The notes under the pieces are model-generated. The model saw only the letters and a list, made by a program, of their open reading frames with translations, did no database searches and had not been told where the DNA came from. The translations under genes and the position numbers were made by a program. Positions 41,458 through 50,231 of a stretch of DNA of 64,000 nucleotides are shown one piece after another (within the stretch, counting starts at the first letter, position 1; each line of letters opens with the position of its first letter). This DNA comes from CANIGN01 sp964538275 (GTDB lineage: Bacteria > Bdellovibrionota > UBA2428), in assembly GCA_964538275.1 (NCBI GenBank), contig CAZIFW010000001.1:1-64000 (forward strand). Reading direction: 5' to 3'.

Positions 41458-43514
41458 GTTTTCTCATCTATGAGTTTTTGTTGCACATCAAAAAAGTTCT
41501 TAGTTTGAATGCGTTCGTATACCCCATCGCTTTGCATTTCCCATCGTAAACAATCCTTATCTATGAGGAGGCTCAAATATTCCCAAACTTCTTTGCGCGT
41601 ATGTGCGGCTTCTAAAGGCACCACAAGTTCAACGCGCTCTTGAAAACTTCTTCTCATTAAATCTGAAGAGCCCATGAAGAATTTCCCACTGAGAGGATCT
41701 TTTTTGCCATCACCAAAATAATAAATTCTTGAGTGCTCTAAGAGTCTTCCAAGAATTGAAATGACTCTTATATTTTCACTGAGTCCGGGGATTCCGGGAA
41801 CCAGCGTAGAAAATCCACGTATAATAAGTGTAACTTTTACGCCTGCTTGTGAGGCTCTGTAGAGCGCTTTAACGACATCAATATCATCAAAGTTATTGCA
41901 TTTAAAAATAATGCGAGAGGGTTTTCCGCCTTGAGCAAATATTCTTTCACGTTCAATGTGCTCTAGAATTTGCTGTTTAAGGGTAAGCGGGCTTACTAAA
42001 ATTTGTCTGAATTCAGAACGGCCAGCCATTCCCGTGAGATAGTTAAAGCCCTTGATGAGTTCTTTGGCGAGTTTGTCGTTGCAGGTAAATAGACCAAGAT
42101 CTGTATAAAGCTTTGCTGTTTGCGCATTGTAGTTTCCGGTGCCAACGTGGGCATAGGTTTTAAGTTTGTCGCCTTCTTTTCTAACAACCACACAAATCTT
42201 AGCGTGAGTTTTTAGGTCTAGAACTCCATAAATCACATGTACTTCGGCAGCTTCTAATTTTTTAGCCCATTGAATATTTCGTTCTTCATCAAGGCGAGCT
42301 TTGAGTTCAACTAAGCAAATGACACTTTTGCCATTCATAGCTGCTCGTGAAAGCGCCTCGATGATGGGGCTACGAGTGCCAGCTCTGTAGAGAGTCATTT
42401 TAATGGAAAGAACTTGTGGGTCGTCAGCCGCTTCTTTTAAAAAAGCTTCTACAGAATCAGAAAAAGAATCAAAGGGATGGTGGACAAGAATATCTCCCTT
42501 GGCAATTGCCTTGAAGGTACTTTCGTCTTTAGCAAAGGGGATAGGCGTTTGTGATTGAAAATTTTTATAGTGTAATTTGGGAAGCTTTAACTGCACAGGT
42601 GCATCGATTTTTTTAAATGCGAGAGGTAGGGGTATTTGAGCAAAATCTTCGGACTTTACTTCAAGTTCTCTTTGTAAGAATTGGCGTGCCCAAGGATGTA
42701 GCATGCCCGCAAACTCGATTCGCACAATTTCAGAATATTTTCTCATTCGAATTTCTTCGGCCATGAGTTCGAGTAAGTCTTCTGCCTCTTCTGGCTCAGA
42801 ACGACTTTGGCTCTCAAGGCTTCGGATCACTCGAAATGAAAAGGTCGACTCCACCTCTACACGCGGCAAGATATCATCTTGGAACATAACAATAAGGTCG
42901 CAGAGATTGATAAATTGCTTTCTTTTGGCACTAGCACCGGGAACCTGAACCCACATAGGCAGTACAGCGGGTATTTTTACACGCACAAAGTTTTTTTGAG
43001 CTTTACCGCTTCTTTTAACAACAAAGCCAAGCGATAGATTGAGATTTGAAATAAGAGGAAAGGGGTGTCCGTGGTCTACAACCATGGGGGTGAGAAGTGG
43101 AAAAACTTGAGAATCAAAGATTTCTCGAAGTCCCTTTTTTTCCTGGAAGCTTAGTTCCTCGGGTGAAGTAAGTATAATCCCAGCTTCTTGGAGGCGCGGA
43201 AGTAGATCTTGTGAGAGGTTTTCAAAGCTGCGACCAGAGAGCTCGTTTACTTTTTCCGTGAGGGATTGCACGTAGGCTTTGGTTACTTTTGAACGAATGG
43301 GATCTTGAGCTTCTATGCGCTTCATGAGCGCTCGTAGCTTTCCTACTCGCTTCATAAAAAATTCGTCTAAATTTGAATGAAAAATATTGTGAAAATTAAG
43401 GCGCTCCAGAATAGGTACAGAGAGTGATTCTGAAAGATTTAAAACGCGTTCGTTAAAGAGGAGCCAGCCGAGTTCTTTATCGAAGAATTTTGCTGGGATC
43501 TTGCGTTCTTTCAT
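41454..43514 (-). CDS. ppk: Polyphosphate kinase
   Basis: Makes polyphosphate from ATP reversibly. 686 residues, the normal PPK1 length. Motifs include the N-terminal LSWLxFNERVL-like GWLLFNERVLNLSE, TLYRAGTRSPI, VELKARLDEERNI, the KTHAKI histidine (H437, expected to be autophosphorylated), HVGTGNYNAQTAKLYTDLG and the C-terminal GSSDLMRRSFQERVELV. The divergent ppx gene starts 22 bases away, a very short shared region. Confidence 0.95.
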   Translation of the reverse strand: MKERKIPAKFFDKELGWLLFNERVLNLSESLSVPILERLNFHNIFHSNLDEFFMKRVGKLRALMKRIEAQDPIRSKVTKAYVQSLTEKVNELSGRSFENLSQDLLPRLQEAGIILTSPEELSFQEKKGLREIFDSQVFPLLTPMVVDHGHPFPLISNLNLSLGFVVKRSGKAQKNFVRVKIPAVLPMWVQVPGASAKRKQFINLCDLIVMFQDDILPRVEVESTFSFRVIRSLESQSRSEPEEAEDLLELMAEEIRMRKYSEIVRIEFAGMLHPWARQFLQRELEVKSEDFAQIPLPLAFKKIDAPVQLKLPKLHYKNFQSQTPIPFAKDESTFKAIAKGDILVHHPFDSFSDSVEAFLKEAADDPQVLSIKMTLYRAGTRSPIIEALSRAAMNGKSVICLVELKARLDEERNIQWAKKLEAAEVHVIYGVLDLKTHAKICVVVRKEGDKLKTYAHVGTGNYNAQTAKLYTDLGLFTCNDKLAKELIKGFNYLTGMAGRSEFRQILVSPLTLKQQILEHIERERIFAQGGKPSRIIFKCNNFDDIDVVKALYRASQAGVKVTLIIRGFSTLVPGIPGLSENIRVISILGRLLEHSRIYYFGDGKKDPLSGKFFMGSSDLMRRSFQERVELVVPLEAAHTRKEVWEYLSLLIDKDCLRWEMQSDGVYERIQTKNFFDVQQKLIDEKT

Positions 43515-43536
43515 CAGATGTATATCCTAAGCTTTC

Positions 43537-44493
43537 ATGTATAAGGGGCGAGATAAGAGACCATGGAAGTTGTTTTCGTGGCCTCGGGTTGGGGTGGTTG
43601 ATGTTGGATCAAATGCGATTCGTCTCACGATTGCCGAAATCAGTAATGACGAAATCCGAGAAATAGGCAGCCAAAGATTTGCGCTCAGACTTGGAAAAGA
43701 TGTATTTAATAATAATCGCACTTTGAGCACCGTAACCCAAGCTAACTTGGTTGATATCTTTATCGAAATCAAGAAAATCTTCGTAGAACATAAAGTCAGC
43801 TTGTACCGTACGGTTGCGACTTCAGCGCTCCGAAGTGCCCGTAATCGCAGGAGAGTTTTGCAAAGAGTCCTCAATACGAGCGGACTTCAAATTGAACTTA
43901 TCAGTGCTCATGAGGAGGGGCGCCTCATTGGCGCTTCTTTACCCCGCAAGCATTTTGCCAAAAATGAACTCCTCATGGACCTAGGCGGGGGCAGTTTAGA
44001 GCTCGCTTATTTTGAAAATCGAGAGCCTCATAGCATCACAAGTCTTCCGCTGGGAGCCGTTCGATTACTCAACAAACAAAAGTTAGACCCCAATCAGTTA
44101 TGCAATCATATTGCGCAATTGTGTGAGCGGGATTCTTTTGTTTGGAAGTTTATGCAAAAACATCCCAAAGATTTATATGTCGTTGGTAGTGGTGGAAATA
44201 TTCGAGCTTTGTATAAACTTCGTAAAAAGGTTTTGCACAAAAAGTGTAGCTCCAATCCCGTACTTACTCTCAAAGAAATTGCCGAGATTACACAAAGCCT
44301 AGAGCGCTTAAGTCCAAAAGAGCGCGAAACTAAATTAGATCTCGCTAAAGATCGATCAGATGTAATTCTGCCGGCGGCATATGTGTTTCATGAAGTACTT
44401 ACTTATTTAGGCGTAGAAAAAATTCACGTTCCTATGACGGTCAGTTTGCGCCGTGGCGTTCTGACAGATCTGCAACAAAAATTATTTGGTTAA
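43537..44493 (+). CDS. ppx: Ppx/GppA-family exopolyphosphatase
   Basis: 318 residues. The actin-like phosphatase core is seen in VGVVDVGSNAIRLTIAEI, VATSALRSARNR, LMDLGGGSLELAYFE and VGSGGNIRALYK. It lacks the long C-terminal HD-like part of E. coli Ppx, so it is a short form; GppA (pppGpp phosphatase) activity cannot be excluded. Being divergent from ppk in the same locus supports polyphosphate breakdown. The first 18 residues are not typical, so the true start may be downstream, for example TTG near 43570. Confidence 0.85.
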   Translation: MYKGRDKRPWKLFSWPRVGVVDVGSNAIRLTIAEISNDEIREIGSQRFALRLGKDVFNNNRTLSTVTQANLVDIFIEIKKIFVEHKVSLYRTVATSALRSARNRRRVLQRVLNTSGLQIELISAHEEGRLIGASLPRKHFAKNELLMDLGGGSLELAYFENREPHSITSLPLGAVRLLNKQKLDPNQLCNHIAQLCERDSFVWKFMQKHPKDLYVVGSGGNIRALYKLRKKVLHKKCSSNPVLTLKEIAEITQSLERLSPKERETKLDLAKDRSDVILPAAYVFHEVLTYLGVEKIHVPMTVSLRRGVLTDLQQKLFG

Positions 44494-44503
44494 AAACTAA
44501 GTA

Positions 44504-45433
44504 TTAGAATGTTGCGCCAATACCAAAGGTATGAACATTAAAAGCTTCACCTTTAGTTGCAGTTCCAAAAGCATAGTTAGCCGTAAAGGAATCTGCTCTG
44601 TAACCAAGGCCTGCAAACATCAGTTGAGTGTCCCATGGACCCGATTCGCGGAACGAACCTCTCACGCTTACGCCACTGTTGTGTGCGTACTGTGCGCCTA
44701 GAGTCCAAGAAATTTTATCTTCATCGGGAACACCATACTTAGGAGTGTCTGAAGGTTGAGAGTATTTCTCTACAGCGCCTACAACAGTTAGGCCGGGAAG
44801 AATTTCTACATGAGCACCACCGCCTATAACTGTAACTTCAATATTTTTGTTATCGCCAAAAAGATTTTTATAAACTGCACCAATTCCAATTTTGTCACTT
44901 ACGCGAAAGGCTGCACCAACATCCCCGTTCCATGTTTCGCCATTTACTGAAGCTGCTCCAGTGTTTTCTCTCATAGAGTAACGACCCGTTACACCAATCG
45001 CAAAACTCTCATGGAGTTTGCCAAAAAGAGATAATCCAAAACTTTGGTAAGTTTGATTGAGTGTGCCTGCTTTAACGGGTTCTTTTGCGTCACTGCTACC
45101 AACTTCTCTGCGAACATAAGTTAAGCCGCCACCGTAACTGGTAGATTTAGTATCAAATATACTGAGCCCAATTGTTTTAGCTGCCGTAGAAAAACTTCCT
45201 TCGGCTGCATATTCTTGAGTGAAGGATCCAGCGGCAGGATTTGAAAGCAAATTATCGTGATAGGACTTATGCGAATAAACTGCTCCGCCTAAACTCTGTC
45301 CTACAGGGCCAAGAAAGAAAACGGGGTCGCCAGCAAAGTGAGTTGGAACTGCGGCCATGAGTGCCATAGGGCTAAAAGAGAGGGCCGCTACAGTTAAGTT
45401 TAAGTGTTTAATATATCTGCAAATATTTTTCAT
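44504..45433 (-). CDS. Outer-membrane beta-barrel protein
   Basis: 309 residues. A signal peptide ends near LMAA. PVGQSLGGAVYSHKSYHDNLLSNPAAGSF is the start pattern of FadL/OMPP1- or UPF0164-like barrels (the NPA motif), followed by repeated amphipathic strands (TIGLSIFDTKSTSYGGGLTY, SFAIGVTGRYSM, KISWTLGAQYAHNS), and a C-terminal phenylalanine (HTFGIGATF) that suits Bam insertion. The ligand is unknown. It is convergent with ppx. Confidence 0.8.
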   Translation of the reverse strand: MKNICRYIKHLNLTVAALSFSPMALMAAVPTHFAGDPVFFLGPVGQSLGGAVYSHKSYHDNLLSNPAAGSFTQEYAAEGSFSTAAKTIGLSIFDTKSTSYGGGLTYVRREVGSSDAKEPVKAGTLNQTYQSFGLSLFGKLHESFAIGVTGRYSMRENTGAASVNGETWNGDVGAAFRVSDKIGIGAVYKNLFGDNKNIEVTVIGGGAHVEILPGLTVVGAVEKYSQPSDTPKYGVPDEDKISWTLGAQYAHNSGVSVRGSFRESGPWDTQLMFAGLGYRADSFTANYAFGTATKGEAFNVHTFGIGATF

Positions 45434-45541
45434 GACTGTCTAAAAACTAAGCATAGCACAGCTTTTTTTGGGGTCAGAAGCCCCTAAAATGCATTTATAA
45501 ACTGAAGACACTGGCTTGGTAATTGCAGCTCTATAGTTACT

Positions 45542-46237
45542 ATGAGGGGATTTCATCTATTAATTATATGGATTATGGCCTTGGCTGTAACTGTTGCATA
45601 CGCCGGAAAAAAAGATCCGGATCCAGTACAAATACCAGACGAGGCGCTTCATGTGCCTGACGACGAAGAAGAAGATTCGCCGCCAGAAGTTGAAGAGCCA
45701 GAGGAAGAAGAAAGTGAGCCCGAGCCCGAGCCCGAACCTGTAAGACGTGAACCTCAAAGACGTGTGAGCTTAGAGCTAAACGCGCACTTTGGCAGAGGTT
45801 TAGGTTGTATGGTTCCTAACTGCGGATCCTTTGTTCCTATGCAAAGAATGTGTGGCGGTGTTTACGTACAAATGAACTCTTGTGTTCCACCTCCGCAATA
45901 TAGAAATGTTGTTTATCAAGATATTTACGTTCCAGCGCAACCTGGTTTTCCTGGTCAGCAAAGCTTTTGCCCTTGTCAGGGACAAATGGGTTGTGGATGC
46001 GGTGCTCAGACAAACGTACTCTTAGTAAATTCAATTCCACCCATGCCCAACATCACTCCACGCTGGGGTGGTTTAACTGTGCATCAGCGTCCTGTGTGGG
46101 GACCAACTCCTCAAGCGGTTTTTCAAGTTCCCGGAGCGCATCAGCCTAATTTGGGAGACAGAAATACAGGTTTTATTTCTCGCGATACATATATGAACCC
46201 GCAACAAGGACCGCAAGGACAGTACTACATCCCTTAA
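45542..46237 (+). CDS. Secreted acidic, Pro- and Cys-rich protein
   Basis: 231 residues. A signal peptide (LLIIWIMALAVTVAYAG) precedes an acidic region (about 40-75, Glu/Pro repeats such as EPEPEPEP). The basic RREPQRR and the mature half are rich in Pro, Gly, Gln and eight cysteines (GLGCMVPNC, RMCGG, NSCVPP, FCPCQG, GCGCG). This looks structural or matrix-like; no family recognised. A TATAGT box lies 4 bases before the ATG and no ribosome site is seen, so the leader is short or the start lies further in. Confidence 0.72.
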   Translation: MRGFHLLIIWIMALAVTVAYAGKKDPDPVQIPDEALHVPDDEEEDSPPEVEEPEEEESEPEPEPEPVRREPQRRVSLELNAHFGRGLGCMVPNCGSFVPMQRMCGGVYVQMNSCVPPPQYRNVVYQDIYVPAQPGFPGQQSFCPCQGQMGCGCGAQTNVLLVNSIPPMPNITPRWGGLTVHQRPVWGPTPQAVFQVPGAHQPNLGDRNTGFISRDTYMNPQQGPQGQYYIP

Positions 46238-46261
46238 GCGCTAAGATTATAAATAGTTTCT

Positions 46262-46300
46262 TGCACCTCGCAGTTATGAATGAGTAAAATGTGAGGTGCA
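46262..46300 (+). promoter_or_regulatory. Hairpin burying the galU ribosome site and start
   Basis: Arms 46262-46272 (TGCACCTCGCA) and 46290-46300 (TGTGAGGTGCA) form 11 continuous RNA pairs, one of them G-U, around a 17-base loop. The right arm contains the GAGG ribosome site and the A of the ATG. No T tract follows, so it is not a terminator. Likely controls initiation. Confidence 0.65.
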
Positions 46301-47178
46301 TGTCTCAAAAAGTAAAAAAAGTCGTCATTCCTGTTGCTGGAATGGGAACGCGGTTTTTACCGGCTACCAAAGTTCTTCCCAAAGAATTATTACCCATTGT
46401 CGATCGACCCATTATTCAACTTATTGTGGAAGAGTGTGTAGCTGCAGGTTTAGAGACTATTGTTTTTGTTACGTCTCGCCCGAAAGTTACTTTAGAGGAT
46501 CATTTCGATCCTGCTGACTTAGCAAGTTGGAAATTACAAGCTGCGGGAAAAGCGCATTTAATTGAAAGCGTCTTAGAGCTAGCAAAAAAAATTCAAATCA
46601 TCAGTATTCGTCAGCATGTTCCTCGTGGACTTGGCGATGCTGTACTTACTTCTGAAGTAGTTATTGGAAAAGAACCCTTTGCCGTTGTTTTAGGTGATGA
46701 CATAGTTGTAAACACCAGCGGGCCTTCAGCTATTGGACAATGTTTGAGTAAGTTTGAAGCCAATGACAAGGCCTCTGTAATTGGAGTTTTAGAAGTGCCA
46801 CACGAAGAAACCAGCAAATACGGAATTGTTGGATTTAAAGATGAAAAATCAGGTGAAGTTGCAACGTTTGTAGAAAAACCAAGTCCAGACAAAGCTCCTT
46901 CAAATTGGGCATTGCCAGGGCGTTATATTTTTCAACCCAGTATATTTGATTCTATACGTGCAACCTCTAAAGGCGTTGGAAATGAAATTCAACTTACAGA
47001 TGCTATGGCGCATTTGTTAAAAACTGAAAAGTTTTATGCCGAAAAAATCCAAGGTACGCGTTTTGATACGGGCGATAAGCTTGGCTACATTATGGCAAAC
47101 GTTCACTTCGCTTTACAGGACGAGAAATATCGTAAAACTTTAAGTGCGTGGCTCAGAAAAACTGTGGAGACCTTATGA
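46300..47178 (+). CDS. galU: UTP-glucose-1-phosphate uridylyltransferase
   Basis: Makes UDP-glucose for envelope sugars. 292 residues. PVAGMGTRFLPATKVLPKELLPIVDRP is the nucleotide-binding start, with LGDDIVV, EKPSPDKAPSNWALPGRYI and FDTGDKLGY later. The start at 46300 matches the family. The ribosome site and ATG lie in a stable hairpin. The last 4 bases overlap the next gene as ATGA. manC and a Gfo/Idh gene 3-5 kb downstream also serve sugar-nucleotide pathways. Confidence 0.95.
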   Translation: MSQKVKKVVIPVAGMGTRFLPATKVLPKELLPIVDRPIIQLIVEECVAAGLETIVFVTSRPKVTLEDHFDPADLASWKLQAAGKAHLIESVLELAKKIQIISIRQHVPRGLGDAVLTSEVVIGKEPFAVVLGDDIVVNTSGPSAIGQCLSKFEANDKASVIGVLEVPHEETSKYGIVGFKDEKSGEVATFVEKPSPDKAPSNWALPGRYIFQPSIFDSIRATSKGVGNEIQLTDAMAHLLKTEKFYAEKIQGTRFDTGDKLGYIMANVHFALQDEKYRKTLSAWLRKTVETL

Positions 47179-48038
47179 AGAAAATTCTTTTTACGTTATC
47201 CTTTTTTGCTCTTTCTTCGGCAGAGGCTTTTTTACCTAACTTGGGTCATCTTGTTCGACATCAGCCCATGATGCTTAAGTCTAATCCGCAAGCTTTTACA
47301 GTTGATGGTAGCATAGATATTGAAGGTGAAAAAGCTCCCTTTAAGCTCACTTGGTCAGGCGTGAAAGACGGCTATGCGGTTGAGTTTAAAAAAATTCCAT
47401 CAAGTTGGACGGCGTCTAACATTTCTGAATTAATTTTATATCGCAACGGCGCAAGTTGTTTGTTGGTAATTAACAAAACTGCAAATCCTTGCTCTACTCT
47501 TAGGTTTTGGGGTGATTTTGAATTTAATACAAATGGTGATAGAGCCGCTCAAACTGTAGTTGGATTGGGTATTGCCACGAGCTCAGACGTAGTTTTTAAA
47601 TCCATTAACTCTAAAGATGTGGGAGATGGAAAAAGAAATTCAAAAATTAAAGCGGTCTTAAAAAATGTTCAGGGAACTTTTATGTCGCTTTTAGAATTTG
47701 AAAATACTTCAGGTTCCTCTGTGGCTTTCGACTCTGTTAACTATGCGCCGTTAATGGCGCGTTTCCCGGTAGATGGAATGATGTGGGAGTTTTCTGGAAA
47801 CCCAGACTTCTATCTTGAAAAAGAAGAAAACAAAAACAACTTGGTTATTTCTCGCAGAATAGAAGTACGAGAAGGGGGTCGTTTAGTTGCTAGTGTTAAA
47901 CGAGAGCCATTTAAAAGAGGTTCTAAGTTAAGTCTACCTCCTATGCCTTCTTCTAAGGCGTCTGTATCAGACGTTCCCTATTCGCGTTTTTCAGATAGAG
48001 GAAGAGACTTCTTAAAGGTATTGTTCCTAACTCATTAA
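47175..48038 (+). CDS. Exported protein of unknown function
   Basis: 287 residues. A signal peptide (LFTLSFFALSSAEA) is followed by a beta-rich mature part (FTVDGSIDIEGEKAPFKLTWSG, YAVEFKKIPSSW). It overlaps galU as ATGA with GGAG 5 bases upstream, and priA starts 1 base after it, so all three are probably cotranscribed. No family recognised; two cysteines (SCLLV, NPCSTL) could pair. Confidence 0.7.
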   Translation: MKKILFTLSFFALSSAEAFLPNLGHLVRHQPMMLKSNPQAFTVDGSIDIEGEKAPFKLTWSGVKDGYAVEFKKIPSSWTASNISELILYRNGASCLLVINKTANPCSTLRFWGDFEFNTNGDRAAQTVVGLGIATSSDVVFKSINSKDVGDGKRNSKIKAVLKNVQGTFMSLLEFENTSGSSVAFDSVNYAPLMARFPVDGMMWEFSGNPDFYLEKEENKNNLVISRRIEVREGGRLVASVKREPFKRGSKLSLPPMPSSKASVSDVPYSRFSDRGRDFLKVLFLTH

Positions 48039-48039
48039 T

Positions 48040-50118
48040 ATGAGTTTTGCCGAAGTTGCGGTTTCTGTTCCGCTTTATCCGAACAATCGGTTTTTTGATT
48101 ACAAAATTCCGGATGAGCTTTGGGCATCAATGCGTGCGGGGCAAATGGTTTCAGTGCCATTTGGAAAACGTAAAACATGGGGAATTGTTTGGAAGTTAAA
48201 GGCCGAAGCTGATTTTTCGAGTGATCCTAAAAAGATAAAAAATATTGAAGGTCTTCTTTTTGAAAAAGAGATTTTTAGCGAAAGCCAACTTCTTTTTGCA
48301 GAATGGTTATGCGAAAGGTATTTTTACCCCATAGGCGAAGTCTTTGAGACCATGTTGCCTGCTGCTGTTCGTAAAGCTTCTCAAAAGCTTTTAAAAGCCG
48401 AAAAAGCTGTAGAAGAAAAAGGCAGTTTTAATTTACGAGAACTGAATTCAGACCAAGAGAGAGTCTTTAAGGAAATAGAAGAATCTTCTTTTGACGAACA
48501 TTTGCTTTGGGGTGTGACCGGATCTGGAAAAACCGAAATTTATTTAAAACTTATTCATGAGCAAATAAAAAAATCCAAAGGATGCATTGTCCTAGTCCCT
48601 GAAATTGCACTCACTCCTCAACTCTTTTCTCGATTTGAAAAGGCGTTTCCAGGTGAAGTTGCAGTCTTTCATAGTGCACAAAGTGAAAAAGAACAGCGAA
48701 TTTCCTGGTTGGATATTTTTAACGAAAGAAAAAAAATAGCATTAGGACCTCGTTCGGCTTTATTTGCGCCTGTAAAAAATCTTGGACTCATTGTAATGGA
48801 CGAAGAGCATGAGTCTTCTTACAAGCAAGAGGAGCGTTTACGTTATCATTCTAGAGTTGCCGCTCAAAAACTAGCTGAACTCAGTGGGGCTAAATTGATT
48901 TTAGGAAGTGCCACTCCAAGTGCAGAAACACTCTACAGAGCAATGGCAAAAAAGACAGGTCTTTCTAAACTAGAGAAAAGAGCCGTTCTCACGGCTAATC
49001 GTCCTACCATTGAAATTGTAGATCTTAGAAAGAGGCTCTCTCAAAGTACTTTTGAGCCCGCTCCTCTTGTAGAAGAAGGCACGGAGAGTTTTCCCTTAGA
49101 GCCAGAGTCTTTATTTTTTTCTAAAGAACTCGTCAGTGAAATAGATGGAGTTTTAGCTCGTAAAGAGCAGGCCATTCTGTTTTTGAATAGACGCGGATTG
49201 GGGCGTGCGCGCATCTGCAAAAAATGTGGATATCAACCCTCTTGTGTTCAATGCGCAGTAACTTTAATTCCTCACAAAAACAAAATGCTCTGCCATTACT
49301 GTGGATTTGAGGCTCACATTCCTGAGTCTTGCGAAAAATGTGGTGGCGAAATGAAAGAAGTGGGTTTTGGCACACAAGCTCTTGAAGATATGCTTCAAAA
49401 GTTCTTCCCTAAAATTCGCTCATTACGTTTAGATCGCGATGTGGTTCAAGACCGCAAGAAATTAGTAGAAACTCTAAAGGCTTTTTCAGATCGTGAAGCT
49501 GACATTTTAATTGGTACACAAATGGTAGCTAAGGGACACGATTTTCCACAGGTAAGCTTAGTGGGTGTGGTCTTAGCTGACATAGGTTTTTCTTTGCCAG
49601 ACTTTAGAAACGAGGAAAAAGCTTTCCAACTGCTGACGCAAGTTTCGGGCAGGGCGGGGAGAGCAGAAACTTCAGGGCGTGTAGTGATACAAAGTTTTCG
49701 TCCTGAAGCAAAAATCTTTCAACTTTTAAAACAAGGAGAAGATTTAAATACGTACCAAGAGTTTATGTCTGAAGTAATTGAAACTCGTAAGTATTTAAAT
49801 TATCCACCCTTTGCAACACTTGCGATGTTGCAATTCCAAGGAATGGAAGTAGGCGAGGTTGAAGCAGCTGCACAGTTAGTGGGTAATGCTCTTGAGCGCA
49901 TAAAAAGTGAAAAGTTTTGGGTATTGGGTTGTGTCCCCTCTCCAATAGTGAAAGTTCGAAATAAATATCGTTATCAAATTCTTTTAAAAGCAGAATCTTT
50001 TGATGTGTTAAAAAAAGCGCTTACTTGGGTACAAGACAAGTGGATTACAGCGGGCCTAGAAAAGAAATTTCAAAACACCCGCCTTATCATAGACGTCGAT
50101 CCCGTCGGCATGATGTAA
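48040..50118 (+). CDS. priA: Primosomal replication-restart helicase PriA
   Basis: 692 residues. It begins with a typical PriA 3'-DNA-binding domain (VAVSVPLYPNNRFFDYKIP). The helicase motifs are GVTGSGKTEIY (Walker A), MDEEHESSYKQEE (II), LGSATPS, and IGTQMVAKGHDFP. Between the two RecA-like lobes, a zinc-binding insert has paired cysteines (CKKCGYQPSCVQC and CHYCGFEAHIPESCEKC). It reloads the replisome at stalled forks. Confidence 0.95.
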   Translation: MSFAEVAVSVPLYPNNRFFDYKIPDELWASMRAGQMVSVPFGKRKTWGIVWKLKAEADFSSDPKKIKNIEGLLFEKEIFSESQLLFAEWLCERYFYPIGEVFETMLPAAVRKASQKLLKAEKAVEEKGSFNLRELNSDQERVFKEIEESSFDEHLLWGVTGSGKTEIYLKLIHEQIKKSKGCIVLVPEIALTPQLFSRFEKAFPGEVAVFHSAQSEKEQRISWLDIFNERKKIALGPRSALFAPVKNLGLIVMDEEHESSYKQEERLRYHSRVAAQKLAELSGAKLILGSATPSAETLYRAMAKKTGLSKLEKRAVLTANRPTIEIVDLRKRLSQSTFEPAPLVEEGTESFPLEPESLFFSKELVSEIDGVLARKEQAILFLNRRGLGRARICKKCGYQPSCVQCAVTLIPHKNKMLCHYCGFEAHIPESCEKCGGEMKEVGFGTQALEDMLQKFFPKIRSLRLDRDVVQDRKKLVETLKAFSDREADILIGTQMVAKGHDFPQVSLVGVVLADIGFSLPDFRNEEKAFQLLTQVSGRAGRAETSGRVVIQSFRPEAKIFQLLKQGEDLNTYQEFMSEVIETRKYLNYPPFATLAMLQFQGMEVGEVEAAAQLVGNALERIKSEKFWVLGCVPSPIVKVRNKYRYQILLKAESFDVLKKALTWVQDKWITAGLEKKFQNTRLIIDVDPVGMM

Positions 50119-50137
50119 TTTTGCTTCAGCTTTTTCC

Positions 50138-50230
50138 CTCACTCTTCGTCAAAGGCTCCCTCGGGTACCTTCGCGCGTACACCTCAGTCGCCTTTTCCTC
50201 GATTGAAGAAAAAATCCTTCGCAAAATAAA
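50138..50230 (-). repeat. 3'-UTR repeat, copy 2 (after Gfo/Idh stop)
   Basis: Reads on the minus strand from just after the stop at 50232. Shares the GCGAAGGA, CGACTGAGGTGTACGCGC and GGTACCCGAGGGAGCC blocks with copy 1 at 15941-16030, in the same orientation and position relative to its upstream gene. Confidence 0.75.
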
Positions 50231-50231
50231 G

